Shown here: positions 35,323 through 44,233 of the stretch, in pieces
Position numbering within the stretch: the stretch's first letter is position 1
Layout: every line of letters starts with the position of its first letter
NCBI GenBank assembly: GCA_951812825.1
Contig: OX638324.1
Location: 506,459-570,458, forward strand
Length of the DNA stretch: 64,000 nt
DNA from: an uncultured Dehalococcoidia bacterium
Lineage (GTDB): Bacteria > Chloroflexota > Dehalococcoidia > Lucifugimonadales > GCA-2712585
Direction: 5' to 3'
Translations under genes and position numbers: made by a program
Notes under the pieces: model-generated
Databases searched by the model: none
What the model was told of the DNA's origin: nothing
Seen by the model: only the letters and a program-made list of their open reading frames with translations

Positions 35323-36796
35323 GTTGCCACTTCCCGTTAAGGTCTTCTCTCAGAATCTGCTCCGTGCGCCCCCAATTCGAGCGGAAGGGCTCCGCAACTC
35401 TCATCATGGTGAGCACGTCCTCCACCGACTTCACCGTCCTGCTGAGATGAGCGAACGTCGTAACCGCCGCATAGCGCAGCGCCTGTTCCGAGGTGCCATC
35501 GCCGACCACAGAGGCGGAGTCACCGCCGAGGTCTGCGAACAGTGCATCCATGGGTAACGACGCCCCCGCGACCTCGATAACTCTGAGGAGGTCGCCCCGT
35601 GTTTCAGGGGGCAACCTGGACAGCAGATCGAGGACCATTGGATGCTCATCGTTGATTCGATAGGAGATCTGATTCTTGTTCTGAATCCTGCTCCAAACCG
35701 GAATTCGATTCTCCTCGATGAGCTTGCGTCCCCTATTTCTATACACCCTCTTTGACGCTGCTCCGAGCGGCTCGATGATTCGACGAAGGCGGTCTCGAAC
35801 CGGGGGTGGCAACTGCGCAGATGCCTTCTTCACGTCAATCCTCCAGGCTCCATCAAGGGAGTTCGGCATATCTATGCGGACGCGCGCCAGCTTTGTGAGC
35901 TCGGCTTGGCGTGCCAGGCCAAACCAGGTGCCATGAATGATCAACCGCTGCTCCCTGTAGACGTAGAAGCCCTGGTTTCTTAGATAGCCCTCCGGTCCTG
36001 CGTAGCGTTCCCATTGCGCCGGCGTGACCTTGCCGTGATGCGGAAGGGTGAACGCCTGCACCAGAATGTCCTCATTCTCGACCCTGATCAGCTCTTCGGG
36101 ACCCGCGATCGTCGCCGGATGTCTGGAGTGAAATGGGTCAAAGGGTTCAAGAGGCCGATTATTCATCTCAATGCTGACCCTGCGGCGTCCGGGTTCACCG
36201 GAGAGGAATCGATGGAATACCAACTCCAGGTGGGACCGAGCCTCATCCAACCGACGCACGAAGTCGGGCACATTCCATGCCGAATCTCCGCCGTCCGTCC
36301 CGAGACCTAGTTGCTCCCAGACCACGAGTGTCCCGCTCGAACCGATATATTCTGTCCAAGGGATGGATGTTAGGTCGTCAAGGATCTGGACTTGCCACCT
36401 GCCCGATTCGGCGATGTGATCCAGATTCCAACGAGCACAGGTGGTCGTCCCATTGGTACGGCTCACCACCGTGAGCACTCGACATTGGGAGAATGAAGCT
36501 GTCTTCAGGCCGAGACCAAACCTGCCAAGGTCGGATTTCGCCCTCTCCTCAAGGGGACTTCGGCTTCCGAGGCGCATCGCCTCCAGAAGTTCTTCCTCGG
36601 TCAGCCCCACCCCGTCATCCAGAATGCCGACCTTGGGCTCAGTCGTTTCCAGACTAGCAATTATCTGAATTGTCTCCGCCTGTGCCGCTATGCAGTTGTC
36701 TACCAGATCGGCAAGGGCCGTGCTAAGTGAATATCCGATTGCACGAATGCTCTCAATGAGCGGGGAGGGCTTGGGAGGTATCTCAATGATGCGCAC
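35315..36796 (-). CDS. MORC/MutL-like GHKL ATPase
   Basis: A 493-aa protein starting GTG 36796, directly after the stop of the methyltransferase gene. The Bergerat fold is clear: ALADLVDNCIAA (N-box, Asn34), ILDDGVGL (about 58-65) and GRFGLGLKTASFS (91-103). The rest resembles the S5-like transducer domain of MutL/MORC proteins. Prokaryotic MORC-like ATPases have been described in restriction loci with Z1 helicases. They are thought to form ATP-dependent clamps on DNA, controlling cleavage. Confidence 0.85.
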   Translation of the reverse strand: MRIIEIPPKPSPLIESIRAIGYSLSTALADLVDNCIAAQAETIQIIASLETTEPKVGILDDGVGLTEEELLEAMRLGSRSPLEERAKSDLGRFGLGLKTASFSQCRVLTVVSRTNGTTTCARWNLDHIAESGRWQVQILDDLTSIPWTEYIGSSGTLVVWEQLGLGTDGGDSAWNVPDFVRRLDEARSHLELVFHRFLSGEPGRRRVSIEMNNRPLEPFDPFHSRHPATIAGPEELIRVENEDILVQAFTLPHHGKVTPAQWERYAGPEGYLRNQGFYVYREQRLIIHGTWFGLARQAELTKLARVRIDMPNSLDGAWRIDVKKASAQLPPPVRDRLRRIIEPLGAASKRVYRNRGRKLIEENRIPVWSRIQNKNQISYRINDEHPMVLDLLSRLPPETRGDLLRVIEVAGASLPMDALFADLGGDSASVVGDGTSEQALRYAAVTTFAHLSRTVKSVEDVLTMMRVAEPFRSNWGRTEQILREDLNGKWQHE

Positions 36797-38716
36797 CTAA
36801 CTCACCCCTATTCCCGTGGCGCAGGAGGGTCGAACGGGGCACGCATCGCACTTGGGAGCGCGGGCCGTGCAGACCAACGCGCCCAGATCAAGCAGGGCCT
36901 GGTTCCATCCGATGTCCGTTCCGCCGGGTCCGGCCAACTCGTGCAGGGCAAGTCTGAGCCGCCAATTCGGTAGGTCGGAATCTCCCAGCAGACGCCGAGA
37001 AATTCTCACAGTGTTTGTGTCCATCAGGACACTGGGGCGACCGAACGCGAAGCATAGAACGGCGGAGGCTATGTAGTCTCCAACCCCTGGTATGGCAGTG
37101 AGCTCCTGCCAGTTGTCGGGGACCTCTCCGGCGAGCTGGTCAATCACAAATTCCGCCGCAGATACAAGGTTGGCGGAGCGCCAGTGAAGGCCGAGTGAGG
37201 CCAGCCGCGGTGCCAGCTTCTTGGAGTTGCTCAGAAATAAAGCTGGTGTTTCACCCAGGCTGAGAAGTTCGTCCGCAATCCGGGCCACCTGCTCAGCTTT
37301 CGTGCGGTGCAGGCACATTTCCAGCAGGAGAACCTGCCATGGGTTCAGATCCGGGCGCCTCCACGGGAAGGAGCGTTTGTTGTTCCCGAACCACCTGGCC
37401 AATTGGCCTCGGAAGTTGTCCGTGCTCTGGGGGTGGCTGCCATTGGTTGCAGCAGCAGCGGCCCCATCCTCAATTGCACCCCTTACGGAGGAGGCAATCG
37501 CCGCGGCGAGCAGAGGTGGTACGGCGTTGCCTATCTGCTGGTACCTGTTGGATGGGTGACCGGCGAACCGGAACCTATCTGGAAATGTCTGAATTCTGGC
37601 CGCCTCCCGTATTGAGAGAGTGCGGTCCTCCCTCGGGTGGATGTACCAGTAGCCGTCCTTGGCGATATGGGCGGTGATGGTCCTCGACAGATCTTCGAAT
37701 GACAATCTCACATACTTGTCGCTGAAGATGTCGGACCGGTACCTCCTCAGGTGTTCCGGCACGTCCATGTACGTGTCTCCAGGGTCCATCAACTTGTAGA
37801 TTTCCGCATCATCCGGCCGGACCGACCGTGTCACATGATCTCGAATTAGCAGGGCTTCCGACCCTCTCAGGCCCTTCCTGAGCAACCTCGCAAGAACTGA
37901 CCTCGGGGGTCCCTCATAGACCTGCGTTTCATCTCGAACGTCCGCCTGTGCCACGGGAAGGTCCCGAATGGCCTGTCCAACAGTGGGTCGGCTGCCAATG
38001 GGCTTGGGCCACTCGAATCTGCCATTCCCTGCAATCCCAATCACAAATAACCGGGACCTGTGCTGCGGAACACGGTACCGCCACGCCTCCAGCACCTCCA
38101 CATGCACACCGTACCCCCGACTCTCCAATTCGTTCACCAATGCAATCAACGGCGCGCCGCCCTGTGCTTGGGCAAAGTTCGGAACGTTTTCGAAGAGCAT
38201 TGCTCGCGGGTTCAATCGGTCAACGATGGCGAAGAAACTACGCCAGAGGTCAGCCCTTGCGTCTTGAGGGCGCCGGTCCCCCATCCTCACCAAGTTGCCG
38301 ATCTTCGACATGCCCGCGGTGGAGAAGGGCTGGCATGGAGGACCACCTGCAAGGAGATCTACATCCTCTATTCCCCAATCGTCCAACTGGCGAATGAAGA
38401 CACTGGGGTCGGAAAGGTCGCCCGTCCACGTGAGACCCTCGATGTTTGCCGCGTGCGTCTGCGTAGCAACGTGATCAGAATCCGCAGCCGCCACCACTGA
38501 GAACCCGCCGTCCTCAAGCCCCAAGCTCAACCCGCCGGCACCGCAGAACAGGTCTATCGCCCAAGGGCGTGGCCTGCTTTCCAACCAAGCATGAACACGG
38601 TCTCTGTCGCTCGGATCAGGGGAATCGCTGTGAGGATCGAGTTGAATCCTCGGCCCCCGCCGGTGGGTAACTCGGTACCGTGAAGTGGATTTGGTCCCTT
38701 CGATGCTATCGTTCAT
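36797..38716 (-). CDS. C5-cytosine methyltransferase fused to MIG-like T/G mismatch glycosylase
   Basis: A 639-aa two-domain protein. Residues 50-420 are a complete C5 methyltransferase: DLFCGAGGLSLG (motif I), GGPPCQPFS with catalytic Cys128, ENV (176-178), QHRSR (218-222) and IGNAVPP (395-401). Residues 435-635 are an HhH-GPD glycosylase: FPWRRP, LLEMCLHRTKAEQV, IPGVGDYIASAV (542-553) with the hairpin, Asp566 in LMDTNTVR, and a 4Fe-4S loop Cys616-x6-Cys623-x2-Cys626-x5-Cys632. The residue after GVGD is Tyr548; that position is Lys in Nth, Ser in MutY and Tyr in the thymine glycosylase MIG. So the domain should remove T from T/G mismatches formed by 5mC deamination. Confidence 0.88.
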   Translation of the reverse strand: MNDSIEGTKSTSRYRVTHRRGPRIQLDPHSDSPDPSDRDRVHAWLESRPRPWAIDLFCGAGGLSLGLEDGGFSVVAAADSDHVATQTHAANIEGLTWTGDLSDPSVFIRQLDDWGIEDVDLLAGGPPCQPFSTAGMSKIGNLVRMGDRRPQDARADLWRSFFAIVDRLNPRAMLFENVPNFAQAQGGAPLIALVNELESRGYGVHVEVLEAWRYRVPQHRSRLFVIGIAGNGRFEWPKPIGSRPTVGQAIRDLPVAQADVRDETQVYEGPPRSVLARLLRKGLRGSEALLIRDHVTRSVRPDDAEIYKLMDPGDTYMDVPEHLRRYRSDIFSDKYVRLSFEDLSRTITAHIAKDGYWYIHPREDRTLSIREAARIQTFPDRFRFAGHPSNRYQQIGNAVPPLLAAAIASSVRGAIEDGAAAAATNGSHPQSTDNFRGQLARWFGNNKRSFPWRRPDLNPWQVLLLEMCLHRTKAEQVARIADELLSLGETPALFLSNSKKLAPRLASLGLHWRSANLVSAAEFVIDQLAGEVPDNWQELTAIPGVGDYIASAVLCFAFGRPSVLMDTNTVRISRRLLGDSDLPNWRLRLALHELAGPGGTDIGWNQALLDLGALVCTARAPKCDACPVRPSCATGIGVS

Positions 38717-38847
38717 TGTCTATTCAGCATGAGGTGCGCTGCGCATTTTGCTGTGCTTCGGCGCAGTAGATCGGACACTCAGGGTGCTGAGCATCCTAAC
38801 GGCGGCGCCTTTCCATGAGCTACTCGCTTGCTCCGTCAAGTCCGCAC

Positions 38848-39045
38848 TCACAACAGCTTCTTCACCCTTCCGCGGCTCCCGTCGTAGGTGTTGGCGAAGA
38901 CCCGCAGCCGATCCCGCTCCATGATCCACTTGTTGCCGAACTTGGTAGCGGTGAGCTTGCCCTCCCGGATCAGGCGCTTCACCGTCTCGGGGTGAACGTC
39001 CAGAATCTTGGAGGCCTCGATGACGTCGATGTAATTCTCAAACAT
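38848..39045 (-). CDS. Excisionase-like (HTH_17) DNA-binding protein
   Basis: A 65-aa winged-helix protein: IDVIEASKILDVHPETVKRL, then a wing (TATKFGNKWIMERDRLRVFA). This is the excisionase/MerR-like HTH_17 fold. It is transcribed away from the HEPN-like gene and toward the defence operon, 130 bp upstream of the methyltransferase start. It could regulate the operon, autoregulate with the HEPN-like gene, or be a leftover excision factor of the island. Confidence 0.75.
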   Translation of the reverse strand: MFENYIDVIEASKILDVHPETVKRLIREGKLTATKFGNKWIMERDRLRVFANTYDGSRGRVKKLL

Positions 39046-39150
39046 GGGTCAGGCCTGCTATGATTGTTGTACTACCACAGTATCATACCACAAGGTAAGG
39101 AGAGGAGAAGCTCGGCCTCAACTCCCATCTTGGAGGGCGGACGGATTGAC
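39046..39150. promoter_or_regulatory. Divergent promoter and operator region
   Basis: TACCACA occurs twice in close direct repeat (around 39073-39092), and TATGAT/ATCATA form inverted half-sites across about 17 bp. These could be binding sites for the small HTH protein encoded next to them. Confidence 0.4.
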
Positions 39151-40449
39151 ATGACGATTGAACGCCTGACGGAAAGCATTGGGCGAGCTGTCCACCAAGC
39201 GGAGTTTACGAACTTCTTTAAGCAACGCTTTGAATCGTCCGTGATGCACGAGTTGTATGCCCGGAAGAGGAGTAGCGAGTATAGCGTGCCCGACACGGAC
39301 GCTATAGGCGTTCCCGAGAGTACGCTGACCAACATTGTCTCTGAACTGGCCCCTATGGTTGCCCGCTACACTTCTCGGGAGACCGGTGCAATAGGCAACG
39401 GCCTCTACACAATGCTGGGGTCCCTAGCCTCGCCGCGTCTACCTTCTATAAAGGACTACGCAAAGGTGCTGGTTCTCGCTGCTGCGAGAGTGGGTCCGGT
39501 ACGAGCCGCGGGTCTGTTCACTGGGTGGGCGGAAGGCCAACCCATTAAGGTCTGGCTGTGCGCCTTGCTCAAGGGGGCGAGAACCGAAGGTGAGCTGAGA
39601 CCCATAGACGGACTTTGTCTGGATACATTGTCGAGTAACGGTGAAGAGTTTCCCAGGTCCCTCTACGTCCAGATCGACGTGAGCGACATTCGGTACGAGC
39701 AATACGCCCAGAGAGCGATCTTGTCTCTCGAACATGAAAGAGGACCGGTGCTGTACCACCCGGATGATGACCCCCCGGGGTTCCCAGACTTTCCGCCGAG
39801 CCCCGAGGTTCGCAACCCAGAACTATCTTTGGTGTCATTGGATGGCCTGTGTCGAGCAATGTCGGTAGAGATCAATGGCTACATGGACTGGTTCAGACAG
39901 TGGTGGGACTACGGAGACGTTGACGCCTTCTTCCTCAACCCGGGACACTCGCATTCACGAAGAGACGCAAGCGACTCGTCTCCAATCTTGGTCACTGAGG
40001 AGCACTTGGAGCGGTCTCTGGAGCTACATGGATTGCTCGATGGGTTCACCTCGTTGGACCTCGGCATTGCAAGATGGCGCAGGTCGAAACGGGCGACCAC
40101 AGTAGAAGATCGACTGGTCGAACTGAGAATCGCGTTGGAGTCTGTTCTGCTTCCTGACGACAGGGGAGTCGTAGGAGAAAAGAGGCATCGTCTGGCGACA
40201 AGAGGAGCGTGGTTACTTGGGGAGACGCTGGAGCAGCGCAAATCGTACTTTCGGAGCCTCCGGGACGCCTACGACTTTGCGTCAAGCGTCCTGCACGCTG
40301 GGAGGCTCAAGAAGAAAGGCGAGAAGGCGCGAGATAAGGTCATCGCTGAAGCTCAGGACATTTGCCGGGCCGCGATTCTGCGGATGGCCGAAGACAAGAC
40401 CATACCAGATTGGACGGACATCGTCTTGGGTAAGGGATTTCATCGCTAG
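39151..40449 (+). CDS. Apea/HEPN-like domain protein
   Basis: A 432-aa protein. The C-terminal 120 residues resemble the Apea-like HEPN domain (RLVELRIALESVLLPDDRG ... ETLEQRKSYFRSLRDAYDFA ... SSVLHAG). HEPN RNases use an R-x4-6-H motif; here the usual Arg of Y-x2-R-S is Ala (YDFASSVLH), so catalysis may be lost or use another Arg. The N-terminal 300 residues are unassigned. The ATG at 39151 is favoured, with GGAGGG upstream at longer spacing. Likely a defence or stress-linked protein. Confidence 0.5.
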   Translation: MTIERLTESIGRAVHQAEFTNFFKQRFESSVMHELYARKRSSEYSVPDTDAIGVPESTLTNIVSELAPMVARYTSRETGAIGNGLYTMLGSLASPRLPSIKDYAKVLVLAAARVGPVRAAGLFTGWAEGQPIKVWLCALLKGARTEGELRPIDGLCLDTLSSNGEEFPRSLYVQIDVSDIRYEQYAQRAILSLEHERGPVLYHPDDDPPGFPDFPPSPEVRNPELSLVSLDGLCRAMSVEINGYMDWFRQWWDYGDVDAFFLNPGHSHSRRDASDSSPILVTEEHLERSLELHGLLDGFTSLDLGIARWRRSKRATTVEDRLVELRIALESVLLPDDRGVVGEKRHRLATRGAWLLGETLEQRKSYFRSLRDAYDFASSVLHAGRLKKKGEKARDKVIAEAQDICRAAILRMAEDKTIPDWTDIVLGKGFHR

Positions 40450-41607
40450 CCCGGAGGATCTGCGAAGTAGGATGCGAGTAACCGACCGGTTCATCGCAGC
40501 AGCACACGACCTGAAGTAGCCTTCCGAGGATCGTGAGCCCCTAGCCACATCTCAAAGATGGTGCCATCTTTCGTCCACTCAGGCCCGCCTGACTGGACTC
40601 GAACTCGTCAGAAGATAGTCGACATAGAAAGACGGCTTTTGTTTGAATATGCTAAAATTACAGTAAATAATATTGAAACTAACGGCCAGCCACGCCCTCC
40701 TATTATCCTTTGACTACTCCCCACTGCTCTAAGCCACCCGCACCAAAGACTCTCTTGCCCTCCATTCAGGTTCCAACTCTTGTCGGTGTAACACATCAGG
40801 TGGCACATCTATAGAGGGTAGATAAGCATATGGGAGGCAGCCCGAATAGAATCAAACAACCATTATTCCAAACAGATCCTTTTGAAGCTACCTTTGTGGT
40901 ACCGAATGTGGTACTTAAACCCAAATTACACTGATTTTATAGCTGAGTAAGAATCCAGGGTCGGCTGGGAGATTGGGAAAAAAGCACTTGATGTTGTCTG
41001 AGATTGTGCCCTATGCATCCCTCACGAATGAGAAGGTTGTTGGTATAGTAGATTTCATTCTCTTTTGGTCATCTGGATTCTGAGGTGGGATATTCCAGCA
41101 CTCTTAGAATTGTGTTTGGGGTCCACCTAAAGTTTTGTCATTCGCAATCACTGTAAACGTGCATGGTCGCTACTCATGAACCTGAGCTTAATGAATTTCT
41201 CCAAACCGTCACTATCAGCCCGAAATGTAGTGGAATTGTTTCCAGAACCGGGTGGCAGAAAGGTTAACAGATCCATTTGCAATTCGAAGATGGTTCCACC
41301 TATAGTCCACTTCGGCCCATATTTTGCGGTTAGAGTTAACTAAGGGCAGAACGCGGAGACCGACTGACCGTCGCCTATAGCGGTTCTACGAAATTACCGA
41401 CACGTTCTCACCTCCCATTCCTTCTCGACATTTCCTGCTACCCTTGGTCTAGGAGCAGGACTCCTACTTAGCCACCTGTCAGATTTACCGGGTTCACATC
41501 AAACATCTCTTGGCGAGGCAACAGTAAGGGAATAGAATGGTTGACATCAATCATCAGACGGTGTCGAAGTATAAGTCGAAAGAGTGGAGGTGCTCAGTGT
41601 AGAACTT
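40450..41607. other. AT-richer intergenic stretch without genes
   Basis: No credible gene in about 1.15 kb. A 35-nt segment at 40553-40587 recurs at 41285-41319 with 27 identities. The stretch looks like decayed accessory DNA between the defence island and the IS cluster. Confidence 0.5.
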
Positions 41608-43104
41608 CAGCGATAATGGGACAGTTGGAGGAGGAGAAAAGTCGATAGAATAAGGTTTGGGGAAGCTCCGTTGGATGGGTTAGATTACTCATACGGAGGA
41701 GCGGATATGTCCCAGAGAGGAACGACCAAGGGCCAGGTGGCGGAGGAGCGCACAAAGGAGACCAGGTCCTTTGTCAGACGGGTAAAGACAATAACCCGGC
41801 GGAAGTACACGGCAGAGGAGAAGATCCGGATAGTATTGGAGGGGTTCAGAAGGGAGGTGACGGTGAATGAGTCGTGTCGCAGGGAGGGAATCAAGCCCCA
41901 TTCCTACTACGCATGGACAAAGGAGTTCAAGGAGGCAGGGAAGGAGAGGCTGTCCCGGGACAGTGTGAGGGATGCGACGCAGCGAGAGGTGGAGGTATTG
42001 AAGCAGTTGGTTGGTGAGCTGTACCTTGAGGCCCAGCGGTTAAAAAAACAGCGATTCCCAACTTGAACGCCGCCGGTACCAGAGGATGAGCGCTGTAGAG
42101 AAGATGTTAGTTATCGACAAGGTGGCCTCGTCTGAACTACCGAAGCGGCAGGTGCTTAGCCAGTTGGGAGTGCCGAGGAGCACCTACTACCGGTGGCTGA
42201 AACGAATGGATGACGAGGGCTTGGAGGACCAGGTGGGAGGAGGAAGACCTCCGTGGAACAGACTCACACCGGAGGAAGTGGACCGTGTGCTTGAGGCAGC
42301 TCGGAATATGCCGGAGTTGAGTTATCGCCAGTTGGCGGTGTGGATTACCGACTACGGGGGTTTCTCCGTATCGGAGTCCACGGTGTACCGCATTCTTCTA
42401 AGAGAAGGTCTGGTGAAGAGAGCTGAGGTGAAGCTAGTCGCGGGAAAGGAATATCATCGCAAGACCACAGCCCCTCACCGGATGTGGGCCACTGATGCCT
42501 CATACTTCAGGGTATCGGGCTGGGGCTTCTACTACATGGTCACCGTCATGGATGACTACTCTCGATTCATCCTCGCCCACAGACTTCAGAGAGACATAAC
42601 CTCCCACTCTCTCATAGGGGTGGTACAGGATGCCGTGGATAGAACGGACATGGACCAGGTCCCAGTCACTGACGGGACCCGCCTGCTCAGCGATAACGGG
42701 CCGGGCTACGTATCCAGGGCCTTCAGGGACTATCTTCACATGGTGGGCATAAAACACATCTTCGCCAGTCCCTTCCACCCCCAGACCAATGGGAAGTTGG
42801 AGCGTTACCATCAGACCCTGAAGAAGGACGTGAACCAGTTTCCCTACGATATGCCCTCGGATTTGGAGACAGCCATCGTCGCCTTCGTCAGCTACTACAA
42901 CCATCGGCGCTACCACAAAGCCTTGGGCAACGTCACACCGTCGGATGTACTCAGAGGCCGGCGAAACACAATCCTACGACGCCGAAAGGAGATTCACTCG
43001 GAAACTATCCAACGGAGGAGGAGATACAACCAGTCTCTGAGGGAGTTGACCGAGCCTCGAATTCACATTCGATTTCTCGGCTTCCATCTGTCCCACTTTT
43101 GCTG
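41608..43104 (+). mobile_element. IS3-like insertion sequence
   Basis: Two overlapping-phase transposase genes lie between candidate terminal inverted repeats: 41608-41624 and the reverse complement of 43088-43104 share 14 of 17 bases with a GGGACAG core. The second gene runs a little past the right repeat, so the boundary is approximate. Confidence 0.6.
41707..42066 (+). CDS. IS3-family transposase OrfA
   Basis: A 119-aa HTH protein (KYTAEEKIRIVLEGFRREVT, NESCRREGIKPHSYYAWTKE) with a C-terminal leucine-zipper-like part (REVEVLKQLVGELYLEAQRL). A run of seven A at about 42042-42048 is a likely slippery site. However, OrfB lies in the +1 phase relative to OrfA, not the -1 phase normal for IS3 frameshifting, so either OrfB has its own start or an indel has occurred. 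Confidence 0.75.
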   Translation: MSQRGTTKGQVAEERTKETRSFVRRVKTITRRKYTAEEKIRIVLEGFRREVTVNESCRREGIKPHSYYAWTKEFKEAGKERLSRDSVRDATQREVEVLKQLVGELYLEAQRLKKQRFPT

Positions 43105-43147
43105 GTTGCCAACACGCCCAGATACATCAACACAGTCACTGCGATAA
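42086..43147 (+). CDS. IS3-family transposase OrfB (DDE)
   Basis: A 353-aa integrase-fold transposase. HRMWATDASYFRV (first Asp), RLLSDNGPGYVS (second Asp) and HPQTNGKLERYHQTLKKDV (Glu) form the DDE triad. The N-terminus has an HTH (SQLGVPRSTYYRWLKRM). Catalytic residues are intact; the end may be altered because it passes the right terminal repeat. Confidence 0.85.
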   Translation: MSAVEKMLVIDKVASSELPKRQVLSQLGVPRSTYYRWLKRMDDEGLEDQVGGGRPPWNRLTPEEVDRVLEAARNMPELSYRQLAVWITDYGGFSVSESTVYRILLREGLVKRAEVKLVAGKEYHRKTTAPHRMWATDASYFRVSGWGFYYMVTVMDDYSRFILAHRLQRDITSHSLIGVVQDAVDRTDMDQVPVTDGTRLLSDNGPGYVSRAFRDYLHMVGIKHIFASPFHPQTNGKLERYHQTLKKDVNQFPYDMPSDLETAIVAFVSYYNHRRYHKALGNVTPSDVLRGRRNTILRRRKEIHSETIQRRRRYNQSLRELTEPRIHIRFLGFHLSHFCWLPTRPDTSTQSLR

Positions 43148-43243
43148 TAGATGCCGGGCCGCCCACGTCCGACTCCATTCAGTACTGGCTCCAGCAATGC
43201 CTTAGGCACGGCAAGCAGTGACCTGATAGGAGCATGGCCCTAG

Positions 43244-44080
43244 GAGGGTGTCTAAAAAGCGTTGAAGGGTGCCAATCGTTGTAGAATGAGGCCAGTCATG
43301 GCGGCGTAGCCCCACGCTTCCGTAGTCTGGCGCAATTCCTCATAGTCCTTGCTCAGCCGGCGAAACCGGACCAACCAGGCAGAGGTGGGTTCTACAACCC
43401 AACGGCGTGGAAGCATCTCAAAGGTGTGTTGATGGGATTAGACGCCGAACCAGTTCCAAGTCCCCTTCACATATGTTTCGCGCCCACTCCACCAGCTTGC
43501 CTGCGTAGGGCCCATCAGCCCATATCCGCTTCAACCGGGGAAACCAGCCTACCAAACCCATCAGCACCAACTTAGCCCCGCCTCGATCCTGAATATTGGC
43601 CGGATGCACCACCACTATCAACAGCAATCCTGTGGTGCCTACTACTATGTGTCGCTTTCTTCCACTCACCTTCTTACCAGCATCATAGCCACGAGGCCCC
43701 CTTTTTCCGTGGTCTTCACCAATTGGCTGTCTATGATGGCCCCGCTGGAACTGGCAGCTCGTCCCTCAGCCGTGCGCAACCGGTCACGCAGCCCTTCATG
43801 TATCCGCTCCAGGGTCCCATCTCGACGCCATGTGCGAAAGTAGTGGAATTTGATGCGCCACGGGGGGCAGGTCGTGAGGGAGCATCCGCCATGCGCACCC
43901 GGTGCGCAGCACATATCGAATGGCGTTCACCACCTCCCAGCGATAGTACTTGATAGGCCTGCCTGCTCTTTTGGGAGGAGGCAGCAACGGTTCCAGCAGT
44001 TCCCATTCTTTGTCCCTCAGTCGCTCAGGTCGCTTGGATATCTCTCTCTGCTCATGGAACACCGCTTTAGGCACTCCCAT
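43244..44080 (-). pseudogene. IS5 (IS427-like) transposase remnant with two frameshifts
   Basis: Read leftward from ATG 44080, three frames make one transposase: KEWELLEPLLPPPKRAGRPI ... LRTGCAWRMLPHDLPP; then FHYFRTWRRDGTLERIHEGL ... AIIDSQLVKTTEKGG (Asp of the DDE triad); then GRKRHIVVGTTGLLLIVVVH and LKRIWADGPYAGKL (second Asp). Breaks occur near 43860 and 43670. GAGGGTGTCTAAAAAGCG at 43244 looks like the element end. The opposite end seems lost where the IS21 element begins. Confidence 0.75.
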
Positions 44081-44233
44081 GCCTGCACTCCAACTACTAC
44101 TAGGCACAGTTTGAGAAGGGCGGAGAGAAAATGTACCAAGGGGGCGGCTTGATCGTCTGATTGTGGCGGTCGAAAACTGTACCACCTCCCACCTTCCGAT
44201 AGAGTCGAAGCAGACTCGAAGGAGGGTGACAGG

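Noticed and set aside
40590-40610. Possible tRNA T-arm (GAGTTCGAGTCC on the minus strand)
   Set aside because: The stem around the TTCGAGT loop does not pair, and no acceptor, anticodon or D-arm can be built around it.
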